A stretch of 64,000 nt of DNA. Origin: Punctularia strigosozonata HHB-11173 SS5. Its lineage: Eukaryota > Basidiomycota > Agaricomycetes > Corticiales > Punctulariaceae. The stretch spans positions 1 through 64,000 of the forward strand of contig NW_006767455.1 of NCBI RefSeq assembly GCF_000264995.1. The letters run 5' to 3'. The position numbers were made by a program, and so were the translations under genes. How positions within the stretch are numbered: position 1 is the first letter of the stretch; each line of letters starts with the position of its first letter. This document shows positions 12,516-24,024 of the stretch, in pieces. The notes below the pieces were generated by a model that ran no database searches, was not told the origin of the DNA, and saw nothing but the letters and a program-made list of their open reading frames with translations.

Positions 12516-15500
12516 GGATTGGTGAGGTGAGGATCGGCGAGGCGACGAGAGCGATCTGTCTGTTTGTTCGTTGTTCGTGTGTTTTCTTTTCGCTTGTCGA
12601 ATGGTGTGGTGGATTCGTATTTTTTGTTTTTGACTCCTTCCCTCCCTCCCCCCCTCTCTCTATCTCCCTCTCTGGTGATGGAGCAGATTCGTACTCATGC
12701 GTCGGTTCGTCGTTTGTTTTGTCATTCGCGCCCGCGTTGTTGTTTGGTCGGTCGGTCAATAGCTGTTTTCGAAGAAGCGATTCATTGTGTATATCATCAT
12801 AATTATTATGCATGTGGTAACATCCTCTCCAATGTTGTTCACGACTGAACCGAGCGGGCTCCTGATCATCGCGAGTCTCGTCCACTTCCGTTGCCTCTGA
12901 TTTGTGGTCGTAAATATGATTGCCTTCGTGACCCGTTCGACACACTATTCAGACACGCTCGAGCTCATGGTACTATACCAGGCCGTGGAAGCAGGGGCCC
13001 GAGGCTAGTTATCCAAGCATCAAGATGACATGATGACTCCCATCTATCGATCAACGGCCTCTCGCCTCCCTCCCTTTGCGGTCTATATTCGGGAACGCAG
13101 TTCATGAAAAGAAGTGCGCGGTGGAGAGAGTTAGGAACGGTAACGCTACAAGTATAGACGCACCAGGCATTGAGTTCCAACGTTCGACGACATACAAGTC
13201 ACCGGTCGGCTCCGTGTTGTCGAGACGGGGTCGGCACCGGTCTGGGCTTCTGGATGTGTTTCGAGCGCGGTGCTGGATAGTTGGTTCGAGCGGCGCGTGC
13301 GTGACGTCGTGCATTGGATATAGGCTTGCGAACGTGGGGTCGCGCTAGGTCCGCCGATGGGTGGAGGCGGTCCGTCACGACGGTATCTCAGCTCGGGGAT
13401 CCGAAACTGAATTCGGGCAGAGGAGTAAAGGGACGCTCGCCGGTGAAGTCTGTTTCGCGTTAGAGAAGGTATAAGTTGTGCCGTAAGATGTGATCAGTGA
13501 TGAAAGATGCTCTTGCGGCGTCTTCGTCGCTGATCCATAGCACAGTGTCCACACGCGAACGACAGACACCGCAAAGATACACCACAGACAGCGACTTGCG
13601 ATGAGGCGTTATGTGATGAGAAGATAAGTATCGCAAAGCACGGTGCTCAAACGTGATCTGCATGCGAGATGACACACCATCACCCCTACGTCAGAACATA
13701 GCGCCCCGCTGATTGATATCGCACAAGCACTCAGGGAGTGATATCTGCACAAGGAGCATGGACGAACGGGGCTCGATGTTCTCGCTCCGCCGGGGTGCTG
13801 GCGCGCGCGGAGTTGCAATCGAGCACCCAGCGCGTTCCCTGCGGAGTTTCATCCGTGCCCTTCTTTGCCCAAGGGCATGCTCGAGTTAACATACCGCAAA
13901 CGTTCCTTCTGGGCCTCCGAGTCTCACCCTGCACGCCGGGTAGACCGAGAGAAGCCCTCGCCCGTGCAGCGTTCGACCAAGGATGCGGTCACGCGTGGGC
14001 TTGGCCGGTAACTTCTCCCGAGCTTCTCGGGGAGAGTTGGGTGCAATCGGACGCCCTCGCGCGTGAATGGAGGGTACAGGGAGAGCTTGCTAGATGGCCT
14101 GTGCGCTAAGCTCCGGAAGGAGACAGGCGTTCGCACTGCGCCGAGAAATCACCGTTACCGACGTCGCGCGTGACGCGCTCGAATCCTAAAGCCCAGGTTC
14201 TGGATGGCTCTTCACCGCATTTCGAGAAAAGGTGGGGTTCGAGTTCCGGATTGAAAATGGATAGAAGGACGACCACGCCTCGCGGACGAGCGTGACGGAT
14301 TGAAGCTTCGCTCCGCCGCCAGCGGCTATCCGCTGACGAGGTTTGAGTTAGGTAAACTCGAAGGTTGTATTAGGAAGCGTCAGGATACAGACCTTCAGTC
14401 GAAATTGAGCGGTAGCTGGCTTGCTAACTCACGGCATGCGCTGATAGATAAAGAGAGCCGTTCTATTTCCGCCGTACAGGAGCGGCAAGAAAGCCAGTTT
14501 GCCTCTAGAACTTGAAGCGAGGGAACGGTGCAAAAGGATCGGATTGAGAACAAGGCATCCGAGTGCGGACGTCGCACCGCGTCATGTTAGGGTCGCTTTT
14601 GCGTAATAGACGCGAATAGCGAGGCGTGCCCACCGACCCTAGAAAGTCTGTGGCGTTAGCGTGTCTCCGGTGAAAGACCCGCCGGAGCCCTGAGAAGGTT
14701 CGTAAGTTGGTCATGTTAAGATGTGCATGAGTGAAAAGAGAAGCTTGGTGTGCAGTCGGAGTTGTACATTGACTCTCGAGTGCGCAGCATTCCATGCGTG
14801 ACGCGTTGGATCGTCTGAACCCTGTCATAAGCAGTGAGAAGATATGAAGCTTGCTGTCACTTGAAGACTGATTGTAGTAGAGATATCCAGCGCACCTCCG
14901 AGATTGGGCAGTTCAGCCAGGCAGGACTCCACTGTATCAGGCCCAACACCCGTAAGGAAAAATATCAGAGCAGAGATAATCTCGAGCGGACGGAGACCTG
15001 TCATCTGTCATAGCAACGGATATAGTATGGTCAGTGATGGTAATCATATCCGTGCAAGGCTCTTGCAAGCTGCTCACAGGCTTATGGAGGCAGTCCTAAC
15101 ACGGCCATCGGTATCATGCAAGCATTTGGACTTGACAAAACGTAATCCGATTACCATTTTGCAGATAAACGAGATGATGATTATCGCAATAGAAAGCCTC
15201 GAAGAAAGCCATTTGCCACAAGTACAGAGTCCAAGGGCTGCGCCGATGTATCGCCTATGATGCATGCGCGGAAGATTCCGGTGTCGTTCCTGACGCCCAC
15301 AGGGATCACACGTATCGCGAGCGTTGAGAGTCGGTGGATGCTCACACCGACGGTCTCGATCCGCCCTCCGCCACCACGGACGGGTCGTAAATCGTTGCGT
15401 TAGTAATCGATCATCCACAAGCGGGCAATTATAGGCTCGCGCGATCTTTACCCTGCTGCCTCGTGGCGCCGTTTAGATCGCCTCGGTAGCATCCTAAGTA

Positions 15501-16597
15501 TCCGGCCGTAAGAAGATGTCCTAGTGACTTTAGTGACGATTTATACTCAAGGACTTGAGCGGTTGCCGCGGAGTTCCTTGGGCGACGCAAGACTTCAGAA
15601 AAGGCAGTTTATTAAGTATACGGCAGTAAGTATAACATGGTCGGCGTGTACAGGGGCTCTCACTCTGGGGAACGCGTCAAGTGGGTATCCGCTGAGCGGT
15701 ATGTGTCTTTGGGCTACGATCTCGCTTTGATTTGCGGCGGCGAATCGGCCCATAGTGGTTTGTCCGCGTCTTTTGTATCCGGAGCCTGCGTCAATTTAGC
15801 GTCACTACGCAACGGGTGGTCTGAGAAGGTGTGGACGGACCTGTGCTGTTAACTGCCGCTTCGTCGCATCCTCTTGAGCTAGCCTCGCTGCACGAGCTGC
15901 GTCTACCTTCCTTCGGAGGTCGGGAGACATTGCCTAGGGGGTGGGCGTAATGTCAGTATCGTGTTTAGGCAATAGAACGCTTTTCAGACTTGATAGGTTT
16001 GCTCAGGCGTTGGTACGGTCGCTGTATGGATTCTGCCGCATCAGCTCGGGGACAGTAGCGAGCAAGCATAAGCGTGTACTCACAAACCATGAGTCCATAG
16101 CCTAACCCCATGACTGTAATCGGTTCAGTAGAGGTCCTTCGGAAGGACAGCATCGGATACACACTGCCGACGGTAGCCAAGGCGAGCTTTCCCCAAGCGG
16201 CGCCTGCGGACATTTCGATATCGTGTTACCGCGCGTTTCAGCGGTCTTTCTTCTTGTTCGACTTTGAGACGCGTGAACGAGGTAACGACAGGATACTCAA
16301 CGCCGAGCTCGAGGTCGACGTCACTTCGACTCGGAGCACAGAGGTGCTATGAGATCATGTGATCGCTTTCCTGCTTCAAGATTCTTGGATCGAATCATCA
16401 TGCCCAAGCCGACGGTTTCCCTGGCCATCTTTCTTGGATACCCCTTTGAATCTTCGTTGTTGAACGTCTTTGGGCTATACTGGTCAAGGTCAGTCACCAG
16501 TGCGACGCGACGTCAGCGAAGCTGAGAGCTGGCGCTGCAGGCTGTCTCAAGCCCGATATTATACGTCCATAAAGTTGGCTTGATCGTTCAGGACAGT
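12516..16597. other. 4 kb gene-free stretch
   Basis: No open frame longer than about 125 codons, no exon chain and no recognised domain on either strand. The first few hundred bases are probably the 3'UTR of the arrestin-like gene. 13700-16300 is less GC-rich than the surrounding genes. I looked for rRNA, tRNA and transposon ends and found nothing I can support. A long non-coding transcript or decayed repeat is possible. Confidence 0.5.
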
Positions 16598-18263
16598 ATG
16601 GATCCGCAGGTGCGTTACAATTCACTTTAATATGACGCATATATCCATGATATGCTCTATTCAGAAACTTCCCGCATTCCCGACCCTCGATGTCGTCGAG
16701 AAGATCATTCTGCACGAAAAGCAAGGCAACACTGTACCTGTCTATGTCGAACTCCCCGGGGACCTCATCACACCTGTCATGGCATACCTGAGGATAGCAA
16801 AGGACTCGATGTACAGCTTCCTCCTGGAGTCAGTCGTGTCGGGAGAGCACCTTGCCCGGTACAGCTTCATTGGAGCTGGTGAGCTTGCACTTCTCAGTTT
16901 ATCCTCGGCGACTAACGCATATCCTAGACCCCTTGAAGGTCGTGAAAACCGGACCGAACGAAGAGATCACTGGCGACCCTATGACGGCGCTGCAGAAGGA
17001 GCTAAGCGTCTACCGCTACGTCAAGATCCCCGAGATTCCGACCTTCACCGGCGGCGCCGTCGGCTACGTCTCTTACGACTGCGTACAACATTTCGAGCCC
17101 AAGACGGCGTGCGAGCTCGCGGACCCGCTCGGGATCCCGGAGACCGTATTCATGCTCGTCGACACGCTGCTCATCTACGACCACCTCTTCCAGACGCTCA
17201 AGGTCGTTGCCCACGTTTTCTGCCCAGACGACGCGAACACGGTCAATCTCGCTTTCATATATCAGACCGCCGTCGCGAAGGCGCGCCGACTCGCGAAAAA
17301 CGTGCTCGCCCAGACGACGCCCGAACCGCCGCAGGCGCCGATCCCCGCGTCCGCGCTCGGGCGCGAGGCGGTGTCGAACGTTGGGAAGGAGGGGTACGAG
17401 GGCTTCGTGACCAAGCTGAAGGAGCGCATCGTCGCAGGCGATATCATCCAGGCCGTGCCGTCCCAGCGCGTCGCGAAACCGACGGCGCTGCACCCGTTCA
17501 ACGCGTACCGCCAGCTGCGGCAGGTGAACCCGAGCCCGTACATGTTCTATATCGACCTTGGCGAGTTCCAGATCGTCGGCGCATCGCCCGAGACGCTGTG
17601 CAAGGTCGAGAAGAACAAGGTGTACAATCACGCGATCGCGGGTACGGTGAAGCGCGGGAAGACGGTCGAGGAGGACGAGATGTTGGGCGCGCAGCTGCTC
17701 GGCAGCGAGAAGGACCGTGCGGAGCACATCATGTTGGTGGATCTGGCACGGAACGACGTGAATCGGGTGTGCCAGCCCGAGACGGTCAAAGTGGACCACC
17801 TCATGAAGCTCGAAAAGTTCAGCCACGTTATACATCTGACATCGCAAGTATCGGGGCAATTGCGCGATGGTCTGACCAGGTACGATTATACGCAGAAAGC
17901 ATTGTTGCGGTATCCCTCATCGCCTGTCGTAGATTCGATGCCTTCCGTTCAATATTCCCAGCCGGGACCGTCTCCGGCGCACCAAAAATCAAGGCCATCG
18001 AGTTGATATACTCACTGGAGAAGGAGAGGCGCGGGGTGTATGCGGGTGCGGTCGGGCGGTTCGACTTCGCATCTGACGAGATGGACACATGCATCGCAAT
18101 CCGGACCATGTTGTTCAAGGACGGGATGTTATACGGTCAAGCAGGCGGCGGCATCGTTTTTGACAGCGTTGAAGAGGACGAATGGTTCGAGACCGTCAAC
18201 AAATTGCAAGGCAACGTTCGGGCCATCGAAGCAGCTGAACGTGCGTTGATTCCCGTCTCATGA
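16598..18263 (+). CDS. TRP2: Anthranilate synthase component I (TRP2/TrpE), 502 aa
   Basis: Makes anthranilate from chorismate with ammonia from the glutamine amidotransferase partner; first committed step of tryptophan synthesis, cytosolic. Exons 16598-16609, 16665-16878, 16928-17879 and 17933-18263. The start ATG at 16598 gives MDPQ and then a 55-bp intron; an in-frame ATG at 16632 lies inside that intron and is not preferred. Family signatures are present: [41 protein letters not shown]-like [71 protein letters not shown]. Length and domain order are normal for fungi. I saw no perfect GCN4-type TGACTCA site in the 300 bp upstream. Confidence 0.96.
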
Positions 18264-18381
18264 CAACAGTGGAAGTCTGATTTTCGTGGTGCAGGGTATT
18301 GGCACGAAGGCCAGTCTGGCAGTGCGAGGTGATAATAGCAATAGTATATGTACTGTAATGCGATGAGGATGCAGGCGAAGT

Positions 18382-19431
18382 CTAGTATAATGGGGTTGCG
18401 ACCTCTGCCTCTTCACGAGCACGAGCACGAGCAGCTTGTCGCCTCGCCTCCCTCTTCTCCTCTGCGATCTCTTCACGTTCTGCCCTCTCTATGTCCCGCC
18501 GCTCGATCTCCGCCTTGATTGCAACCCCCTCCCGGCCCGCTATGCTGAGCACGCCCGCGATCAACTCTGCCGTGCGCGTGCTCTCGTCGTTCGCCGGTAT
18601 GGGGTACATGACCACGCGCGGATCGACGTTGGAGTCGACGATGCCGATCGTCGGGACGTGCTCGATCGCGCACTCGCGAATGGCAGCGAGGTTCGCGGCC
18701 GGGTTGAGGAACACGACGAGGTCGGGCACGACCTTGAACGCCGCGACCTGCTCCTCGCCGAGCACCTTCTCTTTGTTCGTCAGCGTGCCGGGTAACCAGC
18801 GGTAGCCGACGTGGTAGCCCTGTGGTCCGAGACGCTCTGCCGCGCGCTTGACGGCCGGGCGGAGGTCTGGGCGGCTGCCAACGAAGACGACGGAGCCGCC
18901 GCGAGAGGTGACGCCACGCACGACGTTCGCTGCGCGTCGGAGGAGGGGCAGCGTCGCGTCCATGTCGATGACGGTGATCCCGGCGCGGGTGCCGTACGCG
19001 TAGGGCACGAAGTTGGGGTTCATGAGCGAGGTCGAGTGTCCGAGGTGGGCGCCGGCGGCGAGGAGGGCGGAGAGCGTCGTTTCGTTCGGCCCTGTCGGTC
19101 GGTGCAGGGTGTGGTGCGGCTGCCATGTATTCTCTCGGTTTTGGGTCGAGCCGAATTGGGACATGTGGTCGACTGCAGCGACATTTCAGCAGATTGACGA
19201 GGCTTCAGTAGAGCGGATGCGTTCACCAAGGTTCTTATACGCTGCCCTATTTTCCTGGAGCTCTGTCCAGTCTTCCGGGGTCTCCAAATATTCCGGGTGA
19301 GCAGCCGACGTCGGTGCCGTCGACGCAGACCGGCTCGGATGTCGCGACGCTACGCGCACATTTCTCCGTCGCACTACGCGGGTCGCGCTCCCTAGCCACG
19401 AGCGTAAGCTGGTGCCCGCTGGAGTCGCCAT
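18382..19431 (-). CDS. MRP4: Mitochondrial small-subunit ribosomal protein uS2m, 331 aa
   Basis: Structural protein of the mitochondrial 37S/28S ribosomal subunit. Exons 19431-19227 and 19172-18382, joined at CTT G|TC to read NLVDHMSQFG. The first 40 residues are Arg/Ser/Ala-rich without acidic residues, as for a mitochondrial targeting signal. The S2 fold is recognised by LLAAGAHLGHSTSLMNPNF, YAYGTRAGITVIDMDAT, VVFVGSRPDLRPAV, LPGTLTNKEKVLG, PDLVVFLNPAANLAAIREC and PTIGIVDSNVDP. The C-terminal 50 residues form a charged helix. It is convergent with TRP2 (118 bp between the stops) and divergent from SSB. Confidence 0.93.
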
Positions 19432-19599
19432 GAGGAGTTAGCGCGAGCGGCGCAAGGTGTGGCGAAGTCGGGGGAGAGTGGTCAGAGCACGTGGGCTTCG
19501 GCGCACCATCAGCTCCCGCATCGATTTTTTTCTTCTCACCTCCCTTCACCTTCCGCCTATTACCCTCTCTCCCTCGTCCCCGCCCATCTCGCCCGCAAA
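19432..19599. promoter_or_regulatory. Divergent promoter, uS2m / SSB Hsp70
   Basis: 168 bp between the start codons of two translation-related genes. The SSB side is pyrimidine-rich (CT tracts at 19530-19590), common upstream of strongly expressed fungal genes. Confidence 0.55.
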
Positions 19600-20235
19600 A
19601 TGGATGATCTCTTCGAAGGCGCCGTCGGTATCGACCTTGGCACCACCTACTCGTAAGGACACCCTGCCCAACAGTCGTCGGAAAAAAGTGGTGTGCTTAC
19701 GACGGCCCGGCTTTTGCAGCTGCGTCGGTGTATGGCAGAACGACCGCGTAGAGATCATCGCCAACGACCGTAAGTGTTTTGAGTGAACCTGCTTGCGTGG
19801 ATTTGGAGACCGAGCTTGAGCGCAGAGGGCAACCGCACAACACCGTCATACGTCGCCTTCTCGAACGAGGAGCGCCTCATCGGTGATGCGGCAAAAAACC
19901 AGGCCGCGATGAACCCGCGCAACACCGTCTTCGACGCGAAGCGGTTGATCGGCCGGAGATTCGAGTATGTATATCCTTGCTTTTGCCGACGCACTCACTA
20001 ATGCCGTTCTTACAGCGACCCCGATGTCAAGAAGGCAAGCTATCCGATATGGCCGTTTGAGAACGCAGATACTAACCGTGGATGCAGGACATGACACACT
20101 GGCCCTTTGAGGTCGTTGAAAAGGACGGATCACCTCTGATCAAGGTCCAGTACCTCGGCGAGGAGAAGACCTTCACTCCCCAGGAGATCTCCTCCATGGT
20201 TCTCTCCAAGATGAAGGAGATCTCTGAGGCCAAGC

Positions 20236-20268
<33 letters not shown>

Positions 20269-21767
20269 ATGTATCCAAATCTGATATTATAGACCTCAAC
20301 TCATCTCCCATGTAGCGTCCCCGCCTACTTCAACGACTCCCAGCGACTCGCCACCAAGGATGCTGGTGCCATCGCCGGTCTCGATGTCCTCCGTATCATC
20401 AACGAGCCTACCGCGGCCGCCATTGCCTACGGTCTCGACCGTCAGTCGAAGGCGGAGAAGAATGTCCTCATCTTCGATCTCGGTGGTGGAACTTTCGATG
20501 TCTCCCTCCTCAACATCACCGGCGGTGTCTTCTCCGTCAAGGCGACTGCCGGCGACACTCACTTGGGTGGTGAGGACTTCGACAACACCCTCCTTGAGCA
20601 CTTCAAGAAGGAGTTCCTCCGCAAAACCAAGCTCGACATCTCTGAAGATCCTCGTGCCCTCAGGCGGTTGCGCAGCGCTTGCGAGCGTGCTAAGCGCACC
20701 CTTTCCTCGGTCGCTCAGACTACCGTTGAGGTCGACTCGCTCTTCCAGGTATGCGCATACATCCACGGTCGTCTGTTTGACGCTAACGTTCAACTGATTA
20801 GGGCGAGGACTTCTCCGCGAACATCACCCGTGCCCGTTTCGAGGAAATCAACGCGGCGATGTTCAAGTCGACCCTCGAGCCCGTTGAGAAGGTCTTGAAG
20901 GATGCGAAGATGCCCCGCGAGAAGGTCGATGACATCGTCCTCGTCGGTGGCTCCACCCGTATCCCCAAGATCCAGTCGCTCGTGTCCGAGTACTTCGGTG
21001 GTCGTCAGCTCAACAAGTCGATCAACCCCGACGAGGCCGTTGCCTACGGTGCTGCCGTCCAGGCCGCCATCCTCACCGGCCAGACCTCGGACAAGACTGC
21101 GGACCTCGTCTTGCTCGATGTTACCCCGCTCTCGCTCGGTGTCGCGATGCAGGGCGATGTCTTCGGTGTCGTCGTGCCTCGCAACACCCCCATCCCGACC
21201 AACAAGAGCCGGACGTTCACCACCGTCGAGGACAACCAGACGACGGTCACCTTCCCCGTGTACGAGGGTGAGCGCACCCAGTGCCGCGACAACCGTCTCC
21301 TCGGCGAGTTCGAGCTCAACGGCATCCCGCCCATGCCGCGAGGCCAGGCTGAGCTCGTCACCACGTTCGAGGTTGACGCGAACGGCCTGCTCAAGGTCTC
21401 GGCGATGGACCGCGCGTCGGGCCGGAAGGCGTCGATCAGCATCACCAACTCGGTCGGCCGTCTGTCGTCGGCGGAGATCGAGCAGATGGTGAAGGACGCG
21501 GAGCAGTTCAAGCAGGCGGACAAGGAGTTCTCGGCGCGCCACGAGGCCAAGTCGGACCTGGAGGCGTACATCCACCAGGTCGAGAGCACGATCACGTCGC
21601 CCGAGATCGGCATGAAGCTCAAGCGCGGAGCGAAGGGTCAGGTCGAGGCCGAGCTCGCGCGCGCGCTCGAGAAGCTCGAGATCGAGGACTCGACGGCGGA
21701 CGAGCTGCGCAAGGCTCAGCTCGGCATCAAGCGCGCCCTCCAGAAGGCGACCGCTGGCATTCGGTAA
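19600..21767 (+). CDS. SSB1: Ribosome-associated Hsp70 chaperone of the SSB type, 612 aa
   Basis: Cytosolic Hsp70 that binds nascent chains at the ribosome with the RAC/zuotin co-chaperones. Seven exons: 19600-19652, 19720-19769, 19826-19964, 20016-20034, 20088-20266, 20316-20748, 20802-21767; every phase agrees and the length matches yeast Ssb (613). ATPase signatures: [44 protein letters not shown]-specific features are the start [23 protein letters not shown], a short C-terminus ending KATAGIR and no EEVD or HDEL tail. Exon 4 is 19 bp. Intron 4 (20035-20087) appears to be GC-AG (AAG|GCAAGC...GCAG); without it the conserved DVKKDMTHWPF cannot be read. The codon choice is biased to C-ending codons, as in highly expressed genes. 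Confidence 0.97.
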
Positions 21768-22037
21768 AACCAAAAACCCGTCAGCCCGTGCATCATCATC
21801 CCTCTCTTGCTCCCTCACCACTCTCATGGCATTTGTTTCCTGCTGTTCTTTCCTCACCCATACGTACGATTGTCGATGATGTTCGCTGTGCATGTGTCAT
21901 CCGCGATGTACTCTGTTAGTGTCGCATCAAAACGCAACTTGCTCTCTTTTTTGGCCTTGTACGCTTTATTGTGCGCTTGGACCGCGAAAGTGCTGTGCGA
22001 ATGTGTAGACTACTATAGGGACACGAAGGCTAGATGA

Positions 22038-23872
22038 TCAGGCCGATTCGTCGTCGCTATCTGACTCCCTGTCCATCTGCTCGTGTACCGCGGCCTCCAA
22101 GGCCTCAAGGTCCCAACCGATCTTCTTCTTTTGCACTCGTACAGCCGCCAACGACTTGCCGAGGTCGCGGACGGTTTCGTCCGGCTGCAGCGCGATCCAT
22201 ACCAGGAAATCGTCGATCCATATCTTGCTGAAGACGTAGTAGACGTCGTGGTGGTCGAGAATGTGCTTCAGTTCGAGGAGGCAGCGGATAACTGCACGTT
22301 TGCCTGAAGCGAGATTCAGCGTCGGGTATGATGGGAGTTGGATGAGGAAAGACGAGCTTACCCTTGGATAGGAAAGACGCGACATCCGATTTGCATGCTT
22401 CGGCGAGAGCCCAAGAGCGGTAGAGCGGGAACGCGAGTACGCGGCGGTAAGATGTGATGACGGTCGCCTCCAGCACCTCAACCGGGAACATGAAGGACGG
22501 CGACGCGATGTGTGGTTGTGCAGATGACGGGAGTTGTATTGACGAGGTCTTTGAATAACGTTCGCGCCCGGGTAGCACCAGCAGGTCTGCGACCTCTTCC
22601 TCTTCGTCCACTGCTGGCTCTGCCTCGCGGGGAACTTCATACGGCGCGGGGTCTAGCGCTGCGAAGGCGGGCACGAGAGACGCGATCGTCCACGCGCTCT
22701 CGGGCGTAGGATCCTGCTGCGTCGTGCGGGCGTCGTATGCATAGGCGAAGAGGATGGTGAGCAGGGTCAGGTACAGCGCATGGGTCTGCGGGGGTGTTGC
22801 GAGGTCTGCAATGTTACTTAGTCACATGAAGGCGGGTATCATTCAGTGGTGGTGCACTTGCATTCTTTTCGAGGAAGGTTAAGCATTATCATGTTCTCCG
22901 CTTCGGTGAATTCGATGTCCGAAGCGTCGCTCAAAGAGAGCGGGTGGTTCCAATGCAGCAGCTCCTGAATGTATTCGTCGTCGCCATAGTCAGCCCTGCA
23001 GCGCAAAGCTTAGTGCCCGCTCCTCTCGCCCACGTATTCACGTACATGTAGTACTCCGGATCCCACTTCTTTTCCTCTCGCGATAGTCGCCGCCTTCGGC
23101 GTTCCTGCCAGTCTAATGCTTCAATCTCTGTCGCAGCCTGCCCGTCTGTAAGCTCCGACAAGATGACCTCGTTTTCGGAATGCGACGTATGGAGGAAGTA
23201 GCTCGAGTGCATGTCCAGGAAGCCATACGGTTTACGTAGGGAAGTGTGCAGCGGTTGTTCAACGGACTGAGGAAGGCGCCAGTCATTTTCAGCAGCTAAG
23301 AAGAGAGGTGAGTATCAATCTCTGCTTCAAGTGTCTGATATCAGATATCGTGCCTTTGAGAATCTCTAGACGTTCCTCGTCAAGATTCAATCTATTCATG
23401 TCTTCCGCAAGCCCAGCATCATGGTCCTCTTGGCTTTCTGGGTTGGACGAGTCTTGTGAGTGCAAAACTTCGATGACCGGCGCCTTCGTCTCCTGCCTAG
23501 GAGCTAGGAGCTTTGGAAGTAGGTCGAGGTCCGCGAAGTGCTGCCCCTTCTGCTCTTTCTTCAGCGTGACGGTGAGCCATCCGGAGCTCGCATCGTAGTG
23601 CGCGTTTCCGAGCGGCACTTCCGCCGGGTCCGACCTTTCCTCTGGATTAACGACGGGACCTGGGAGGTTGAGACGCAGAAAGTAGGGAGAGATGTGAATG
23701 GTGACAAGGCTGTGGTCGATCGATACGTCTAGTTCGGATGCCTACTATAGCGGCGGTGTCAGAGGTGGCTTTTAGTGTCTGTAGCGAGGCGACTCACCCG
23801 GACAGACGGGCAATATAGCGAGATTGTGACATCGCCTTCAGTTTGCGCACAAGAAAACCGCGGAGTAATCAT
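22038..23872 (-). CDS. SHQ1: SHQ1, H/ACA snoRNP assembly factor, 518 aa, six exons
   Basis: Chaperone that holds the pseudouridine synthase Cbf5/dyskerin before H/ACA snoRNP assembly; nucleus and cytoplasm. Exons 23872-23798, 23741-23354, 23295-23046, 22995-22862, 22805-22362, 22303-22038; all phases agree. The N-terminal CS/p23-like domain starts MITPRFSCAQ and includes YFLRLNLPGPVV and KKEQKGQHFADLDLLPKLL. The SHQ1 domain includes PYGFLDMHSS, EEKKWDPEYYM, LNLPRKEYLATPP, YLTLLTILFAYAYDARTT, ESAWTIASLVP and KRAVIRCLLELKHIL. The C-terminus is acidic and Ser-rich. Two introns appear to start with GC: 23353-23296 (GCACGA...TTAG, less certain) and 22861-22806 (GCAAGT...GCAG, which restores the hallmark LPRKEYL). 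Confidence 0.93.
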
Positions 23873-24024
23873 GGAGCCGGTGAGAAGGACGGTTTGCTAG
23901 AGCGCGTATACGATCCTCTGTTGTGCGAGACTTCCGTGTAGAGACCGCACTCGTGTGCTTGTTGGCAGACACGTACGAAGCTCGAGAAATGAGTTCTGTA
24001 GACCTCAAAAGAAATGCAGGAAGA

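Noticed and set aside
14215-14250. tRNA-like GGTTCGAGTTCC motif
   Set aside because: No A box at the right distance and no clover-leaf pairing could be drawn.
16632-16664. Alternative TRP2 start inside the first intron
   Set aside because: In frame, but the ATG at 16598 with a standard 55-bp GT-AG intron gives a cleaner N-terminus; kept only as a minor alternative.
20790-21893. 367-codon minus-strand frame
   Set aside because: Antisense shadow of the last SSB exon; common opposite GC-rich Hsp70 genes.
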